From: GCA-002050365 sp964237235 | GTDB lineage: Bacteria; Acidobacteriota; Blastocatellia; Pyrinomonadales; Pyrinomonadaceae | Direction of reading: 5' to 3' | Assembly: GCA_964237235.1 (NCBI GenBank) | Contig: CAXSGY010000001.1 | Span: forward strand, 248,001 to 312,000 | DNA length: 64,000 nucleotides | Shown: positions 32,440-41,474 of the stretch, piece after piece | How the letters are laid out: every line of letters starts with the position of its first letter | Numbering within the stretch: position 1 is the stretch's first letter | Notes under the pieces: model-generated | Told to the model about the DNA's origin: nothing | Seen by the model: only the letters and a program-made list of their open reading frames with translations | Database searches by the model: none | Made by a program: the position numbers and the translations under genes

Positions 32440-34785
32440 TTACGAAGCCGAATTGTATGACTGAATTCCGTGCAGCCGCTGGCTGACATCGCGGTATTCG
32501 ACGTTTTCGGCGTAAAGTCTTTGAAAATAACCCGCCGATTTTTCTGTTTCGCCGCAGGCTTCAAGCGCGTTGCCGAGTTCGTAATAGAGCGCGTGCTTTT
32601 CTTCGTCATTTAAATCGGCGACCTGCAAACCGCGTTCATACCACATCACCGCCAGCGCGGGCATTTTCTTTTCCATAAAACAATGCCCCAAAAGATTTGC
32701 ACAGCGGAAAAAACGGCGCGTTCCGTCGTTGACTTCGACCAGATTAGCCGCGTCTTGAAATCCCTTGATGGCTTTCTCCATCAAGCCCATTTCCCTGTAA
32801 GCGGTGGCGAAATGATAATGCGTTTCGTATGTATCGTCGCTTTCCGACAATTCTTCTTCAAAGCCGATTTCATTTTTCAGCTCTTCGATGTCCTCGTATT
32901 TTTTCGACTTTGAAACGATTTGCGGTTCCGGCGCGGCTTCGACGACGGTTTGTACGTCTTCGACGATCGGTTCGTCTTCAATGACCGGCTCGACCTCGTA
33001 AATTTCCGGTTCGGCAAAATCGTTCTGCGCCGTCGCTTCATAAATATCGTCGTCGAATTTGTTTTCTTCGCTCTGCGCCGAAGCGTCGTTTAATTGCCGC
33101 CGAATTTGTTCGAGTTCGCTGCGCCGTCCGAATTGCGCTTCGAGTTCGTCGAGCGTTTTTAGGGCTAAATCGCAATATCCTTGCGAGACGTAAAATTCGA
33201 CGCTTTCGAGTTCTTTTTGCAGACGGTGCGCGTCAGCCGGTCTTAAATCTTCATCCGCCGGAGGCGCGCCGGTGTCTTCAAATTGTTCAGCCGCCTGCTC
33301 GAAAAATTCCGCGCCGCCGTTTGTTTGAAAATCGGTTTCGACGACGGTCGCTTCTTCGACCGGAGCGGCGTAGAAAGCAAAACCGTTCGCTGCGTCAGCC
33401 GCTTCGCCTGGCTCGAAATCGTTTTGACGCGCGCCGTTCGTTTCAAATCCATAAGGAGTTTGCACTTCGGCGAAATCGTATTCGGCGAGCCGTTCGGTCT
33501 GAGGTTCGATTGTTTCCGGCGGCACGATTTCAAACGTCTGGAACGGAGTAACTTCTTCGCTATACGAGCCGTTGCCGTTCGCATTTAATTCCGCGGGCAA
33601 ATCAGGCTCGAAGCCGTAGAGCGTTCCGAGTTCCTGCAGCCGCCGCACGAATTCGGTTTCCTGCGGCGCGATTAAAACAAGCTGCGAAAGCGCGTAACGT
33701 TCGTCTTCGACCGAGCCGACCGCGTTCGCCGCTTCCGCCAATCTCTGCAAAGATTCTTTGATCGCGTTTTCGTTGCGCTGCCAGCTGTAAAAACGAACGA
33801 CGAGCCGCAAAGCTTCGAGCTGTTCGGGATTTCTCGTTAAGATTTCGTTCGTCCACTGCAAAAGGTCTTCGCCGCGACCGCCGACTATCAGATGTTCGGA
33901 GGCGAGCGAAAGAATGCGCGTCGCCGCGTCCGAATCGCCGTTTTTCAAATAAAGTTTAACGAGATCAAGAAATTTCGGGAAATTGCCCGGCTCCTGCTCG
34001 ACCAATCTGATCGTCATCTGTTCGGCTTGCGCCGCATCGTTCATTTCCAGATAACAATCCGCCAAAAGATTGAGAACGTCGCGGTTGTTCGGCTGTTCGC
34101 GCAAAACTTTTTCGAGCGTTTCCGCCGCGTCCGGCGCGTCGCCCAGGCTGATTTGCGCTTTGACTAATCCCTTCAAAGCCCGCAAATCGTTTTTCTTCGT
34201 TTCTAAAGCTCTCGAAAATGCCGTCACCGCCGCTTCAAACTTTTCCTGTTTGACGAATCGAAAACCGGCTTCGGTAAAGGCGTGCGCGGCTTCGTCAAAT
34301 TGTTCTTCCTGCCAGCACGATTCGGCGATTTTCAGATAAATGTCGGTGTTGTGCGGGTCGAGTTCGGCGATCTGCTTCCAGATGGCGAGAGCTTCGATTT
34401 TTTGTCCTTTGGTTTGATAATGTTCGGCGAGCGCGGTGTAATGGCGGCGGGCTTCGGCAATCGAGCCTTTCGATTGATAAAGCTGCGCCAATTTCGCCGA
34501 AATTTCCATCGAAGCCGGTTCGATGCGCGAAATTTTGTTGTAAATCGCAATGGCTTTCTGCGAAAAGCCCTGCATATTGTAATACTCGGCGACCTGCGTA
34601 AAACAACCAACCGCTTCCTTCGATTCGGAGTTTTTCGCGTATAAATCGCCGAGCGTGTTTAACGTGCTGAAATCCTTCGGGTCGTGTTCGACGACTTGCT
34701 GATATTCGTTGATTGCCGCGCGAATTTTGCCTTGCGACAGAAATCGCTCGGCATTTCGCATCGCTTTTATTTTATCAAAGCTCAT
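32440..34785 (-). CDS. Large tetratricopeptide-repeat protein
   Basis: A 781-residue protein. The N-terminal ~370 residues hold about ten TPR helix pairs (for example AINEYQQVVEHDPKD and LNLLADCYLEMNDAAQAEQM). A central acidic, low-complexity region (about 400-640) is rich in Glu, Asn and Ala, and the C-terminus has more TPR-like units (YHFATAYREMGLMEKAIKGF). There is no signal peptide or membrane segment, so a cytoplasmic scaffold is likely. Similar proteins sit near type IV pilus or secretion genes in some bacteria, but none is adjacent here. Confidence 0.88.
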   Translation of the reverse strand: MSFDKIKAMRNAERFLSQGKIRAAINEYQQVVEHDPKDFSTLNTLGDLYAKNSESKEAVGCFTQVAEYYNMQGFSQKAIAIYNKISRIEPASMEISAKLAQLYQSKGSIAEARRHYTALAEHYQTKGQKIEALAIWKQIAELDPHNTDIYLKIAESCWQEEQFDEAAHAFTEAGFRFVKQEKFEAAVTAFSRALETKKNDLRALKGLVKAQISLGDAPDAAETLEKVLREQPNNRDVLNLLADCYLEMNDAAQAEQMTIRLVEQEPGNFPKFLDLVKLYLKNGDSDAATRILSLASEHLIVGGRGEDLLQWTNEILTRNPEQLEALRLVVRFYSWQRNENAIKESLQRLAEAANAVGSVEDERYALSQLVLIAPQETEFVRRLQELGTLYGFEPDLPAELNANGNGSYSEEVTPFQTFEIVPPETIEPQTERLAEYDFAEVQTPYGFETNGARQNDFEPGEAADAANGFAFYAAPVEEATVVETDFQTNGGAEFFEQAAEQFEDTGAPPADEDLRPADAHRLQKELESVEFYVSQGYCDLALKTLDELEAQFGRRSELEQIRRQLNDASAQSEENKFDDDIYEATAQNDFAEPEIYEVEPVIEDEPIVEDVQTVVEAAPEPQIVSKSKKYEDIEELKNEIGFEEELSESDDTYETHYHFATAYREMGLMEKAIKGFQDAANLVEVNDGTRRFFRCANLLGHCFMEKKMPALAVMWYERGLQVADLNDEEKHALYYELGNALEACGETEKSAGYFQRLYAENVEYRDVSQRLHGIQSYNSAS

Positions 34786-34940
34786 TGTGAATCAAATGCC
34801 AAATACAGTTAGTTTTGTTCGTAAAATAATGCCGGAAAAGCTGTCGGAGAGGACGGATAGAGCGCAGATTAAATTTCTTGCTTAATCTCCAAAATAAAAT
34901 TAGCACGAGAGCGGAATTTATGTCAACGATTTTTAACAAC

Positions 34941-34960
34941 TTTGATAATGTTTTATCAAA
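34941..34960. promoter_or_regulatory. Palindrome TTTGATAA-TGTT-TTATCAAA
   Basis: Perfect 8-base inverted repeat in the 253-base gap between the divergent TPR and pyrophosphorylase genes. It could be an operator. The rest of the gap shows only a weak hairpin near 34868-34890. Confidence 0.4.
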
Positions 34961-35038
34961 TATTTATTCGGTCGCGGCGGTTTTGATTTTTTCGGCTTAT
35001 TTTTTTAGTCTTAAAGTTTGGCTTTTTAAGAGATTTTT

Positions 35039-36079
35039 ATGCAGGCACTAATTTTAGCCGGCGGTAAAGGCACGCGGCTTCGACCGCTGACGGTGTACAC
35101 GCCGAAACCGATTGTTCCGGTTCTCAATCGCCCGTTTTTGTTGTATCAAATCGAAATTTTGCGGCGCGCCGGAATCAAGGACATCACGCTTTCGCTCAAC
35201 TATCAGCCCGACAAAATCGAGCTGCTTTTAGACGACGGCGCGGATTACGGCGTGAATTTGCGCTATATTACCGAACCGTCGCCGATGGGAACCGGCGGCG
35301 CGTATAAATTTGCCGAAGACGCGATTCGAGAAACGACCGTCGTTTTCAACGGCGACGTATTGACTGATTTGGACGTTTTCAAGGTCATCGGATTTCATCA
35401 GCAAAACAAAGCCGAAGCGACGATTGTTTTAACGCCGGTCGAAAATCCGGCGGCTTACGGTCTGGTCGAAACCGAAGAAAACAAAAGAGTTTCGCGTTTT
35501 CTGGAGAAGCCAAAGTCCGAAGAAATTGTTGGTCTGACGACCAAAAACATCAACGCCGGAATTTACATATTAGAACCGAGCGTTCTGGATTTGATTCCGG
35601 CGGGTGAAAATTCGTCGTTTGAATATAATATTTTCCCGGAGCTTCTGCGACAAAACCGCGATTTTTTCGCGTTCGTGATGGACAAAAATTACTGGCGCGA
35701 CATCGGCACGCCGGAAAGCTATTTGGCGGCGCATCTGGATTTTTTGAGCGGACAAATAAAAGGCTTTGAAGCGAAAAAACCGTCAAAAGCCGACGTGGCG
35801 ACGACGGCGATTGTTGACAAAACTTCAATCATCGGCGACGACTGCGTGATCAAACCGAACGCCAGAATTATCAACTCGGTCATTGGCGCAGGCGTTCACG
35901 TCGAAGAAAAAGCCGTCATCGAAAACTCGGTCGTCTGGGCGCACACCCGAATTTCAAGCCAGGCGACAATCAAAAACGCGGTCATCGGACGCAGCTGTCA
36001 TATCGGCAGAAATGTCTCGATCAGCGACGGTGCGGTTCTCGGCGATAAAACTTCGCTGACCGACTACACCAAAATTTAA
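35039..36079 (+). CDS. Nucleotidyltransferase (NDP-sugar pyrophosphorylase) with hexapeptide tail
   Basis: A 346-residue enzyme that activates a sugar 1-phosphate with an NTP. The start ILAGGKGTRLRPLT is the nucleotide-binding signature. VVFNGDVLTD is the metal-binding region, followed by FLEKP, NAGIYILEP and NYWRDIGTPESY. The C-terminal ~90 residues form a left-handed beta-helix (SIIGDDCVI, SVIGAGVHV, AVIGRSCHIG). It most resembles mannose-1-phosphate guanylyltransferases, but the nucleotide and sugar are not determined. It probably feeds envelope glycan synthesis. Confidence 0.92.
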   Translation: MQALILAGGKGTRLRPLTVYTPKPIVPVLNRPFLLYQIEILRRAGIKDITLSLNYQPDKIELLLDDGADYGVNLRYITEPSPMGTGGAYKFAEDAIRETTVVFNGDVLTDLDVFKVIGFHQQNKAEATIVLTPVENPAAYGLVETEENKRVSRFLEKPKSEEIVGLTTKNINAGIYILEPSVLDLIPAGENSSFEYNIFPELLRQNRDFFAFVMDKNYWRDIGTPESYLAAHLDFLSGQIKGFEAKKPSKADVATTAIVDKTSIIGDDCVIKPNARIINSVIGAGVHVEEKAVIENSVVWAHTRISSQATIKNAVIGRSCHIGRNVSISDGAVLGDKTSLTDYTKI

Positions 36080-36207
36080 GATCAATTACGAATTTCAAAT
36101 TACGAATTACGAATGTCAGATTACGAGTTGAAAACGTCTTTATTGATTGAAAATCGTCAAAAACAAATATTCGTAATTCGTAATTTGAAATTCGTAATTT
36201 AAAAGCT
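36079..36207. repeat. Hairpin of AATTACGAATT units
   Basis: The left arm (about 36084-36115) and right arm (about 36170-36200) are inverted copies of AATTACGAATTTCAAATTAC. It is the same family as 25936-26024 and fills the gap before mutM. Confidence 0.85.
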
Positions 36208-37038
36208 ATGCCCGAACTGCCCGAAGTCGAACTCGTCGCGCAATCTTTGGATAAACTCGTCAAAAATCGGCGCATCGTCGTCGCCGAGCTGTTGCGCGAA
36301 CGGCTTGCGCCGTCTCATTCGCCCGCCGATTTTGCCGAAAAATTGGCGAATGCGAGGATCAATTTCGTCCGGCGGCGCGGCAAACATATATTGTTCGATT
36401 TGGACAACGGAAACACTTTGATCGCGCATTTGCGGATGAGCGGGCGGTTTATGCTTCTGCCCTTGGCGCGCGAAAATCCGAAATACACGCACGCCGCTTT
36501 TTATTTTACGGACGAAACGCGTCTTGTTTTTCAGGATCAAAGACATTTCGGCTTGATGAAAATCGTGGCGACCGATGATTTGCACGAAACGAAAGAATTA
36601 AAAAAGCTCGCGCCCGAACCGTTTTCCGACGAATTCGATAAAAAATATTTTCGCGCGATTTTAAAGACATCGAAGAAAAACCTGAAAGAATTTCTGCTCG
36701 ACCAAACAAAGGTTACAGGTCTCGGCAACATCTACGCTTCGGAAGCGTTGTTTCTCGCCCGGATCAATCCGCAAACGTCGGCAAACGAAATTTCAACGAA
36801 AAAAGCCGACGTTCTTTTTGAAAAAATTCGCGCCGTTTTGCACGAATCAATCGCGCACGGTTCGACCCTGAATGTTGACCCGGAAAACATTGACGGCAGT
36901 TATTACGGCGGCGGATTCTCAATCGGCTGGCGCGTTTACGACCGCGAAAACGAGCCGTGCGTAAATTGCCAAACGCCGATTCAAAGATTAAAACAGGGCG
37001 GACGCTCGACGTATTTCTGCCCGAAATGTCAAAAGTAA
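36208..37038 (+). CDS. mutM: Formamidopyrimidine-DNA glycosylase
   Basis: A 276-residue base-excision repair enzyme removing 8-oxoguanine and formamidopyrimidines, with beta/delta lyase activity. The N-terminal catalytic MPELPEVE gives P2 and E3 after Met removal. RRRGKHILF supplies the conserved Lys, TGLGNIYASEALF the helix-two-turn-helix, and CVNC ... CPKC the zinc finger at the C-terminus. The length is normal. It stands alone between a repeat and a riboswitch leader. Confidence 0.97.
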   Translation: MPELPEVELVAQSLDKLVKNRRIVVAELLRERLAPSHSPADFAEKLANARINFVRRRGKHILFDLDNGNTLIAHLRMSGRFMLLPLARENPKYTHAAFYFTDETRLVFQDQRHFGLMKIVATDDLHETKELKKLAPEPFSDEFDKKYFRAILKTSKKNLKEFLLDQTKVTGLGNIYASEALFLARINPQTSANEISTKKADVLFEKIRAVLHESIAHGSTLNVDPENIDGSYYGGGFSIGWRVYDRENEPCVNCQTPIQRLKQGGRSTYFCPKCQK

Positions 37039-37094
37039 ACCGAACATTTGCCGCCTTGACAGTTTTCGGGGAAAAACGCATCATTTTATATATG

Positions 37095-37150
37095 TTTCGT
37101 GGTGAGTTACGGCGACTTGCGACCACGTTAAATAAACAGCTAAACAGCAC
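37095..37150 (+). ncRNA. SAM-II-type riboswitch
   Basis: The stretch has the SAM-II (SAM-alpha) order: P1 arm CGTGGT (37098-37103), a loop with TTGC, the paired arm ACCACG (37122-37127), then GTTAAATAAACAGCTAAA, which matches the conserved GUUAAA...GCUAAA tail. It lies upstream of a methionine/folate-cycle gene, the typical target. A terminator starts 18 bases later. The AACAGC at 37135-37140 or 37143-37148 can pair with GCTGTT (37179-37184) in the terminator stem, a possible antiterminator. Confidence 0.82.
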
Positions 37151-37167
37151 AACGAAAAGATTTTAAG

Positions 37168-37203
37168 AAAAATCTCGCGCTGTTCGGTCAGCCGGGATTT
37201 TTT
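37168..37203 (+). terminator. Terminator in the riboswitch leader
   Basis: Arms AAAAATC (37168-37174) and GATTTTT (37196-37202) extended by CGCTG/CAGCCG pairs, with a TTCGGT loop, one bulge and a T run. Probably the expression platform of the SAM riboswitch. Confidence 0.78.
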
Positions 37204-37216
37204 GTTTTGCTTGTTG

Positions 37217-37260
37217 TCGGCAGCTTCGATTTTTTCCTGTCTTTAAATCGAAGCTGCCGA
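37217..37260. repeat. Second leader hairpin
   Basis: Perfect 14-base arms TCGGCAGCTTCGAT (37217-37230) and ATCGAAGCTGCCGA (37247-37260), without a T run after it. It lies between the terminator and the metF-fusion start. Confidence 0.75.
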
Positions 37261-37355
37261 CGGCAGGCAATCAATTTATAAAAATGCGTTTTGGCTTTTT
37301 ATTGTTCGGTTCTTAACGAAAAACTAAACACTAAAAACCCGAAAACTAAAAACAA

Positions 37356-39242
37356 ATGAAGGATTTCAGAGAATTACTCGAAAGCGACGGCGTTTACGTT
37401 TTTGACGGCGCAATCGGGACGAGATTTTACGACAAAGGGATTTACATCAACCGCTCTTACGACGAACTGAATTTGACCGCGCCCGACCTGGTGCGCGAGG
37501 TGCATAGCGAATACGTCAAAGCCGGCGCGGACATTATCGAAACGAACACTTTCGGGGCGACGCGCCACCGGCTTCAGCAATACAGTCTCGAAAATAAACT
37601 GCGCGAAATCAATGTTGCCGGAGTGAAATTAGCACGCGAAGCGGCGGGCGAAAATGCCTTCGTCGCCGGTGCAGTCGGACCGCTCGATTTGCGAATCGAA
37701 CCGTATGGTCCGACTTCGTTCGACGAAGCCAAAGAAATGTTCGCCGAACAAGTCGCCGCGCTCGTCGAGGGCGGCGTTGATTTATTCGTTCTCGAAACTT
37801 TTTCCGATTTATCCGAAATCGAACAAGCGATTCGCGCCGTCAGGGAGCGAAGCGATTTGCCAATCGTCGCGCAGATTACGATCACCACCGAAGGCAAAAC
37901 CATTTTCGGCGCGGACGCGGAAACTTTTACGAGAAAATTAGACGAACTCGGCGCGGATGTCATCGGTTTGAATTGCGGCGTTGGACCGACGCACATTCTG
38001 ACCGCGCTCGAAAAAATGCGCGGCGCAACGACGAAAAAACTTTCCGCGCAGCCGAACGCCGGGTTGCCGCGCGATGTGCAGGGCAGACAATTTTATATGT
38101 GTTCGCCCGATTATATGTCGAAGTTTGCCAAGCGTTTTATCAAGGCGGGCGCGACGTTTATCGGCGGCTGTTGCGGCACGACTCCGCAGCACATTAAATT
38201 AATCGCCGATTCGGTGCGCGCCGTTTCGCCGCGCCGTCTCAAATCCGATTCAAAAACTATTGAAAGCGCGAAAGTAATAGATTTGAAGCCGTTTGACGTG
38301 CAGGTCGTTCCGCAGGAAAACCGCTCGAATTGGGCGCGAAAAATCGCTCGCGGCGAGTTCGTCACGTCGGTTGAAGTTTTGCCGCCGAAAGGCTGCGACG
38401 CGGCGAAAACGCTCGAATCTATCAAACTCTTGAAAATTAACGGCGTTGACGCGGTGAATATCCCCGACGGTCCGCGAGCGCAAACGCGAATGTCGGCGCA
38501 GGCGACGGCGATTCTGGTCGAGCGCGAAATCGGCATCGAAGCCGTTCTGCATTATTGCTGCCGCGATAGAAATCTTTTGGGAATGATGTCGGATTTGCTC
38601 GGCGCGGCGGCTCTCGGCGTGCATAATCTTTTAATTATCACGGGCGATCCACCGAAAATGGGACCGTTCCCGGACGCAACCGCCGTGTTTGATATTGATT
38701 CAATCGGCTTGACGAATATGGTCAACAAGCTCAATCACGGGCTTGATTTAGGCAACAATCCGATTGGCTGCCCGACGCAATTTTCAATCGGTGTCGGTGT
38801 CAATCCGGGCGCGGTCAACGTCGAAGAAGAAATTCGCCGCTTTGAATGGAAGGTCGAAGCGGGTGCGGAATACGCCATCACGCAGCCGGTTTACGATACG
38901 AAACAGCTCAGAGATTTCTTAAAAAGAATCGAACATTGCCGCATTCCGATTGTCGCCGGAATTTTCCCGTTCGTTTCGATTCGCAACGCCGAATTTATGC
39001 ACAACGAAGTTCCGGGCGTGGTCGTTACCGAAGAAATTCTCGATAGAATGCGGCGGGCTTCGGATGTTTCCAAAGAAGCTGCCCGCGACGAAGGTTTGCA
39101 AATCGCCCGCGAATCGCTCACGGAAATCCGCGATTTGATTCAGGGCGTGCAAGTTTCCGCGCCGTTCGGCAACGTCAAATACGCGCTGCAAGTGTTTGAT
39201 GTGTTGGACGAATTCAAGGAAAAAAGCGCGGCGATTTCGTAA
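37356..39242 (+). CDS. Bifunctional homocysteine S-methyltransferase / methylenetetrahydrofolate reductase
   Basis: A 628-residue fusion like Bacillus YitJ. The N-terminal half (about 1-300) methylates homocysteine, with FDGAIGT, ETNTFGATRHRL and the zinc cysteines in NCGVGP and GGCCGTTP. The C-terminal half (about 320-620) is a MetF barrel, with SVEVLPPKG, NIPDGPRA, HYCCRDRNLLG, LLIITGDPP and EYAITQPVYD. Together they supply methyl groups for methionine. A SAM-II-type riboswitch and terminator lie 150-260 bases upstream, so SAM feedback is expected. Confidence 0.95.
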   Translation: MKDFRELLESDGVYVFDGAIGTRFYDKGIYINRSYDELNLTAPDLVREVHSEYVKAGADIIETNTFGATRHRLQQYSLENKLREINVAGVKLAREAAGENAFVAGAVGPLDLRIEPYGPTSFDEAKEMFAEQVAALVEGGVDLFVLETFSDLSEIEQAIRAVRERSDLPIVAQITITTEGKTIFGADAETFTRKLDELGADVIGLNCGVGPTHILTALEKMRGATTKKLSAQPNAGLPRDVQGRQFYMCSPDYMSKFAKRFIKAGATFIGGCCGTTPQHIKLIADSVRAVSPRRLKSDSKTIESAKVIDLKPFDVQVVPQENRSNWARKIARGEFVTSVEVLPPKGCDAAKTLESIKLLKINGVDAVNIPDGPRAQTRMSAQATAILVEREIGIEAVLHYCCRDRNLLGMMSDLLGAAALGVHNLLIITGDPPKMGPFPDATAVFDIDSIGLTNMVNKLNHGLDLGNNPIGCPTQFSIGVGVNPGAVNVEEEIRRFEWKVEAGAEYAITQPVYDTKQLRDFLKRIEHCRIPIVAGIFPFVSIRNAEFMHNEVPGVVVTEEILDRMRRASDVSKEAARDEGLQIARESLTEIRDLIQGVQVSAPFGNVKYALQVFDVLDEFKEKSAAIS

Positions 39243-39342
39243 ATAAACCGGCGAAAATTTTATTCTGCTTTGTCATCTACTAAACTTAAGGCTTCAAATT
39301 AGAATGCTAAAGTTGATCAAATAAACAAGGGAGAATAAGATT

Positions 39343-39960
39343 ATGAAAAAATTTCAATTTTACGGGCTAATCGCATCGTGTTTTTCAATTCTTTTGGTTG
39401 CGTCGAATTTATACGCGCAAACGGAAACGTTTACGGGAACGGTTCTGTATTACGGCAGCGGGCTGAACACGCAAACCACGACGCGCGACTTCACTTTGAA
39501 CATCAACAATCAAACTTCCAATCAGCAGGCGCAGAGTTTTCTAAATACTTTGCAGGAAGGCAAGCAGGACGATTTGCTGAACGCGATAAAAAAAGAAGAT
39601 TTAGGCAGATTTTCGGTCGGCGCGAAGGTCGGCGTTCCCGTCAATGTCGTGCGCGAAAGCACGGTTGACGGCAAGCGTCGAATTTTTATCGTTTTTGAAC
39701 GCTGGACGCAGTTTGCCGAATTGCGCGGCGGCTATCGTTCTTTGGATTATCCGTTCGGCGTAATCGAATTATTCATTGATCCGCAAACCGGCAAAGGCGA
39801 AGGAACTTACATCGCGGCGGCACAAATTAAAATGGATTTCAATAAAAAATCGCAGCAGTATCAAGTCGAAATCGAAAACTTTGCGACTTATCCGGCGCGG
39901 CTTTTGGGCGTTGTCCAAAGCAATCGAGACAAAAGAAACCAAATAAAGATCAGCCAGTGA
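39343..39960 (+). CDS. Exported protein of unknown function
   Basis: A 205-residue protein with a signal peptide (about 1-25, ending LYAQ). The mature part is beta-rich: TETFTGTVLYYGSG, then a Gln/Asn-rich stretch with RDFTLNINNQTSNQQAQSF, then RRIFIVFERWTQFAELRGGY and GVIELFIDPQTGKGEGTYIAA. I do not recognise the family. It has its own ribosome site (GGGAG) and terminator. Confidence 0.75.
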   Translation: MKKFQFYGLIASCFSILLVASNLYAQTETFTGTVLYYGSGLNTQTTTRDFTLNINNQTSNQQAQSFLNTLQEGKQDDLLNAIKKEDLGRFSVGAKVGVPVNVVRESTVDGKRRIFIVFERWTQFAELRGGYRSLDYPFGVIELFIDPQTGKGEGTYIAAAQIKMDFNKKSQQYQVEIENFATYPARLLGVVQSNRDKRNQIKISQ

Positions 39961-39991
39961 AAACTGATTGCCGTCGAAGAAAACAGAGCCA

Positions 39992-40030
39992 AAAAAGGGA
40001 AAAAGTCCGTAAAAACTTTTCCCTTTTTCG
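39992..40030 (+). terminator. Imperfect intrinsic terminator
   Basis: AAAAAGGGAAAAAGT pairs with ACTTTTCCCTTTTT except for one bulge and is followed by a T-rich tail. It may act for both convergent genes (the exported protein and trxA). Confidence 0.65.
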
Positions 40031-40076
40031 TTTATTTCAAATATAAATTTTATGCTTATTTATCAATCGCTTCGCT

Positions 40077-40433
40077 CTACGCGGCAACCGTAGATTCATC
40101 GGACGACTGGACGTATTTATCTAATACTTTCGCAATCGCTTCACGCGAAACCGCACCGACGATTCTTTCCTGTTCCTGCCCACCTTTGAAAACGATTAAG
40201 GTCGGAATGCCGCGAATGCCGAAACGCTGCGGCACGTTCATATTTTCGTCCACGTTCATTTTGTAAACGCCCGCTGTGTCTTTATATTCTTCGCCGATGG
40301 CGGCGACCGACGGCGCGATCATCCGGCACGGTCCGCACCATTCCGCCCAGAAATCAACCAGCACGGGTTTGTCCGCGCCCAGCACATCCGATTCAAAATT
40401 ACTATCCGTCGCTTCCTTTACAAATTCGCTCAT
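40077..40433 (-). CDS. trxA: Thioredoxin
   Basis: A 118-residue cytoplasmic disulfide reductase with active site WCGPC (C33, C36), DFWAEW before it and the cis-Pro segment GIRGIPTLIVFK. The C-terminus extends about 8 residues (QSSDESTVAA) beyond E. coli TrxA. An AAGGAG ribosome site precedes the ATG. The promoter region shared with the divergent DUF3072 gene contains the TGTAAC...GTTACA palindrome also found at the Rrf2 and nitroreductase genes, so redox-responsive control is likely. Confidence 0.96.
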   Translation of the reverse strand: MSEFVKEATDSNFESDVLGADKPVLVDFWAEWCGPCRMIAPSVAAIGEEYKDTAGVYKMNVDENMNVPQRFGIRGIPTLIVFKGGQEQERIVGAVSREAIAKVLDKYVQSSDESTVAA

Positions 40434-40524
40434 TTTTTCTCCTTATGATAATTTCCTGTTTATTATTTGATTAAACCGCAAAACATTGTCATTCGGCAAA
40501 TTCACGACTCAATATATGAGTAAT

Positions 40525-40543
40525 TGTAACAAGTTTTGTTACA
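40525..40543. promoter_or_regulatory. TGTAAC-type operator between trxA and the DUF3072 gene
   Basis: TGTAACAAGTTTTGTTACA is a 19-base palindrome that extends outward to AATT...AATT on both sides. It differs by one base from the site at the Rrf2 gene (62878-62896). It lies 92 bases from the trxA start and 96 from the DUF3072 start. Confidence 0.7.
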
Positions 40544-40560
40544 ATTTGCAATCTTTTATT

Positions 40561-40592
40561 GTCTGTTTTCTGGCACGTTTCGTGCAACAGAC
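40561..40592. promoter_or_regulatory. Interrupted palindrome GTCTGTT...AACAGAC
   Basis: GTCTGTT and GCACG on the left pair with CGTGC and AACAGAC on the right, with a five-base bulge. It lies 47 bases before the DUF3072 start and may be a second operator or a leader hairpin. Confidence 0.45.
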
Positions 40593-40638
40593 TAAATAGT
40601 GTTTAATCACTGAAACAAAATCATACAGGAGTAAAGTT

Positions 40639-40863
40639 ATGGCAGACAAAAAAATTCAAGAGCAGGCGGAAGAAAGCAATACGATCAAAGACCCGGAAAA
40701 TTGGACGACCGGCGACGAAGCGATGACCGGCGCGCAGAAATCTTATCTTTCGACTTTGAGCGAGGAAGCGGGCGTAGAATTTGACGAAAATCTCACCAAA
40801 GCCGAAGCCTCAATGCGAATTGATGAACTTCAGCAAAAAACCGGACGCGGCGCGGGCAAATAA
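40639..40863 (+). CDS. DUF3072 small protein
   Basis: A 74-residue, acidic, soluble protein. WTTGDEAMTGAQKSYLSTLSEEAG and LTKAEASMRIDELQ mark the DUF3072 family, whose function is unknown. An AGGAG ribosome site precedes the ATG. It is divergent from trxA and shares the TGTAAC palindrome, so it may belong to the same stress response. Confidence 0.88.
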   Translation: MADKKIQEQAEESNTIKDPENWTTGDEAMTGAQKSYLSTLSEEAGVEFDENLTKAEASMRIDELQQKTGRGAGK

Positions 40864-40981
40864 GTGAAAAACTAAAAGCGAATAGTGAAAAGTGAAAAGC
40901 GCAAAGTGAGCTAAAAACTAACTCACTTTGCGCTTAAAACAAATTTCCACTGAGCGTTTTATTACTTTTAGTTTTTCACTT
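40864..40981. repeat. Hairpin of AACTAAAA/GTGAAAA units
   Basis: GTGAAAAACTAAAAGCG with AGCGCAAAGTGAG on the left, and CTCACTTTGCGCT with TTAGTTTTTCACTTTTAG on the right, are inverted. It lies between convergent genes and may terminate both. A related hairpin is at 59290-59400. Confidence 0.75.
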
Positions 40982-41425
40982 TTAGTTTTTCACTAATTTT
41001 AATGTTGCTTTCAGGCTAATATCCGCGCCCGCCAGAACCTGCGAAACGGGACAAGTTTTTTTCGTCTGTTCGGCGATTTTCTGAAATTCTTCGTCTTCGA
41101 TGCCTTCGACCGTCGCTTCCGTGACCAAATCAATATTCGGAATCACAAACCCGTCGCCCTGTTTTTCGATTTTGACATTGGCGGTCGTGTGAATATTCGT
41201 CGGCGTGTAACCGGCGCGTCCGAGATTGCCGGACAAAGCCATCGTGTAACAACCGGCGTGCGCCGCCGCGATTAATTCTTCAGGATTGGTCGCTTTCGTG
41301 TCGTCGCCGAAGCGCGATTGAAACGAATACGCGCTTTCGAATGCGCCGCTGCCGAGCTTTAGATTTCCCTTGCCGTCCATAATTCCGCCGTCCCAATCGG
41401 CTTCCGCTTTTCTTGTAAAATGCAT
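40982..41425 (-). CDS. OsmC-family peroxiredoxin
   Basis: A 147-residue OsmC/Ohr-type enzyme that reduces organic hydroperoxides using two cysteines: C59 in AAAHAGCYTMAL and C125 in KKTCPVSQVL. The N-terminal KAEADWDGGIMDGKG and GSGAFESAYSFQSRFG match OsmC rather than Ohr. It fits the oxidative-stress content of this region. Confidence 0.93.
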   Translation of the reverse strand: MHFTRKAEADWDGGIMDGKGNLKLGSGAFESAYSFQSRFGDDTKATNPEELIAAAHAGCYTMALSGNLGRAGYTPTNIHTTANVKIEKQGDGFVIPNIDLVTEATVEGIEDEEFQKIAEQTKKTCPVSQVLAGADISLKATLKLVKN

Positions 41426-41474
41426 ATATTTGTTCTCCGTAAAATAGATTTTTATTTTATCAAACTTCGCTTCG

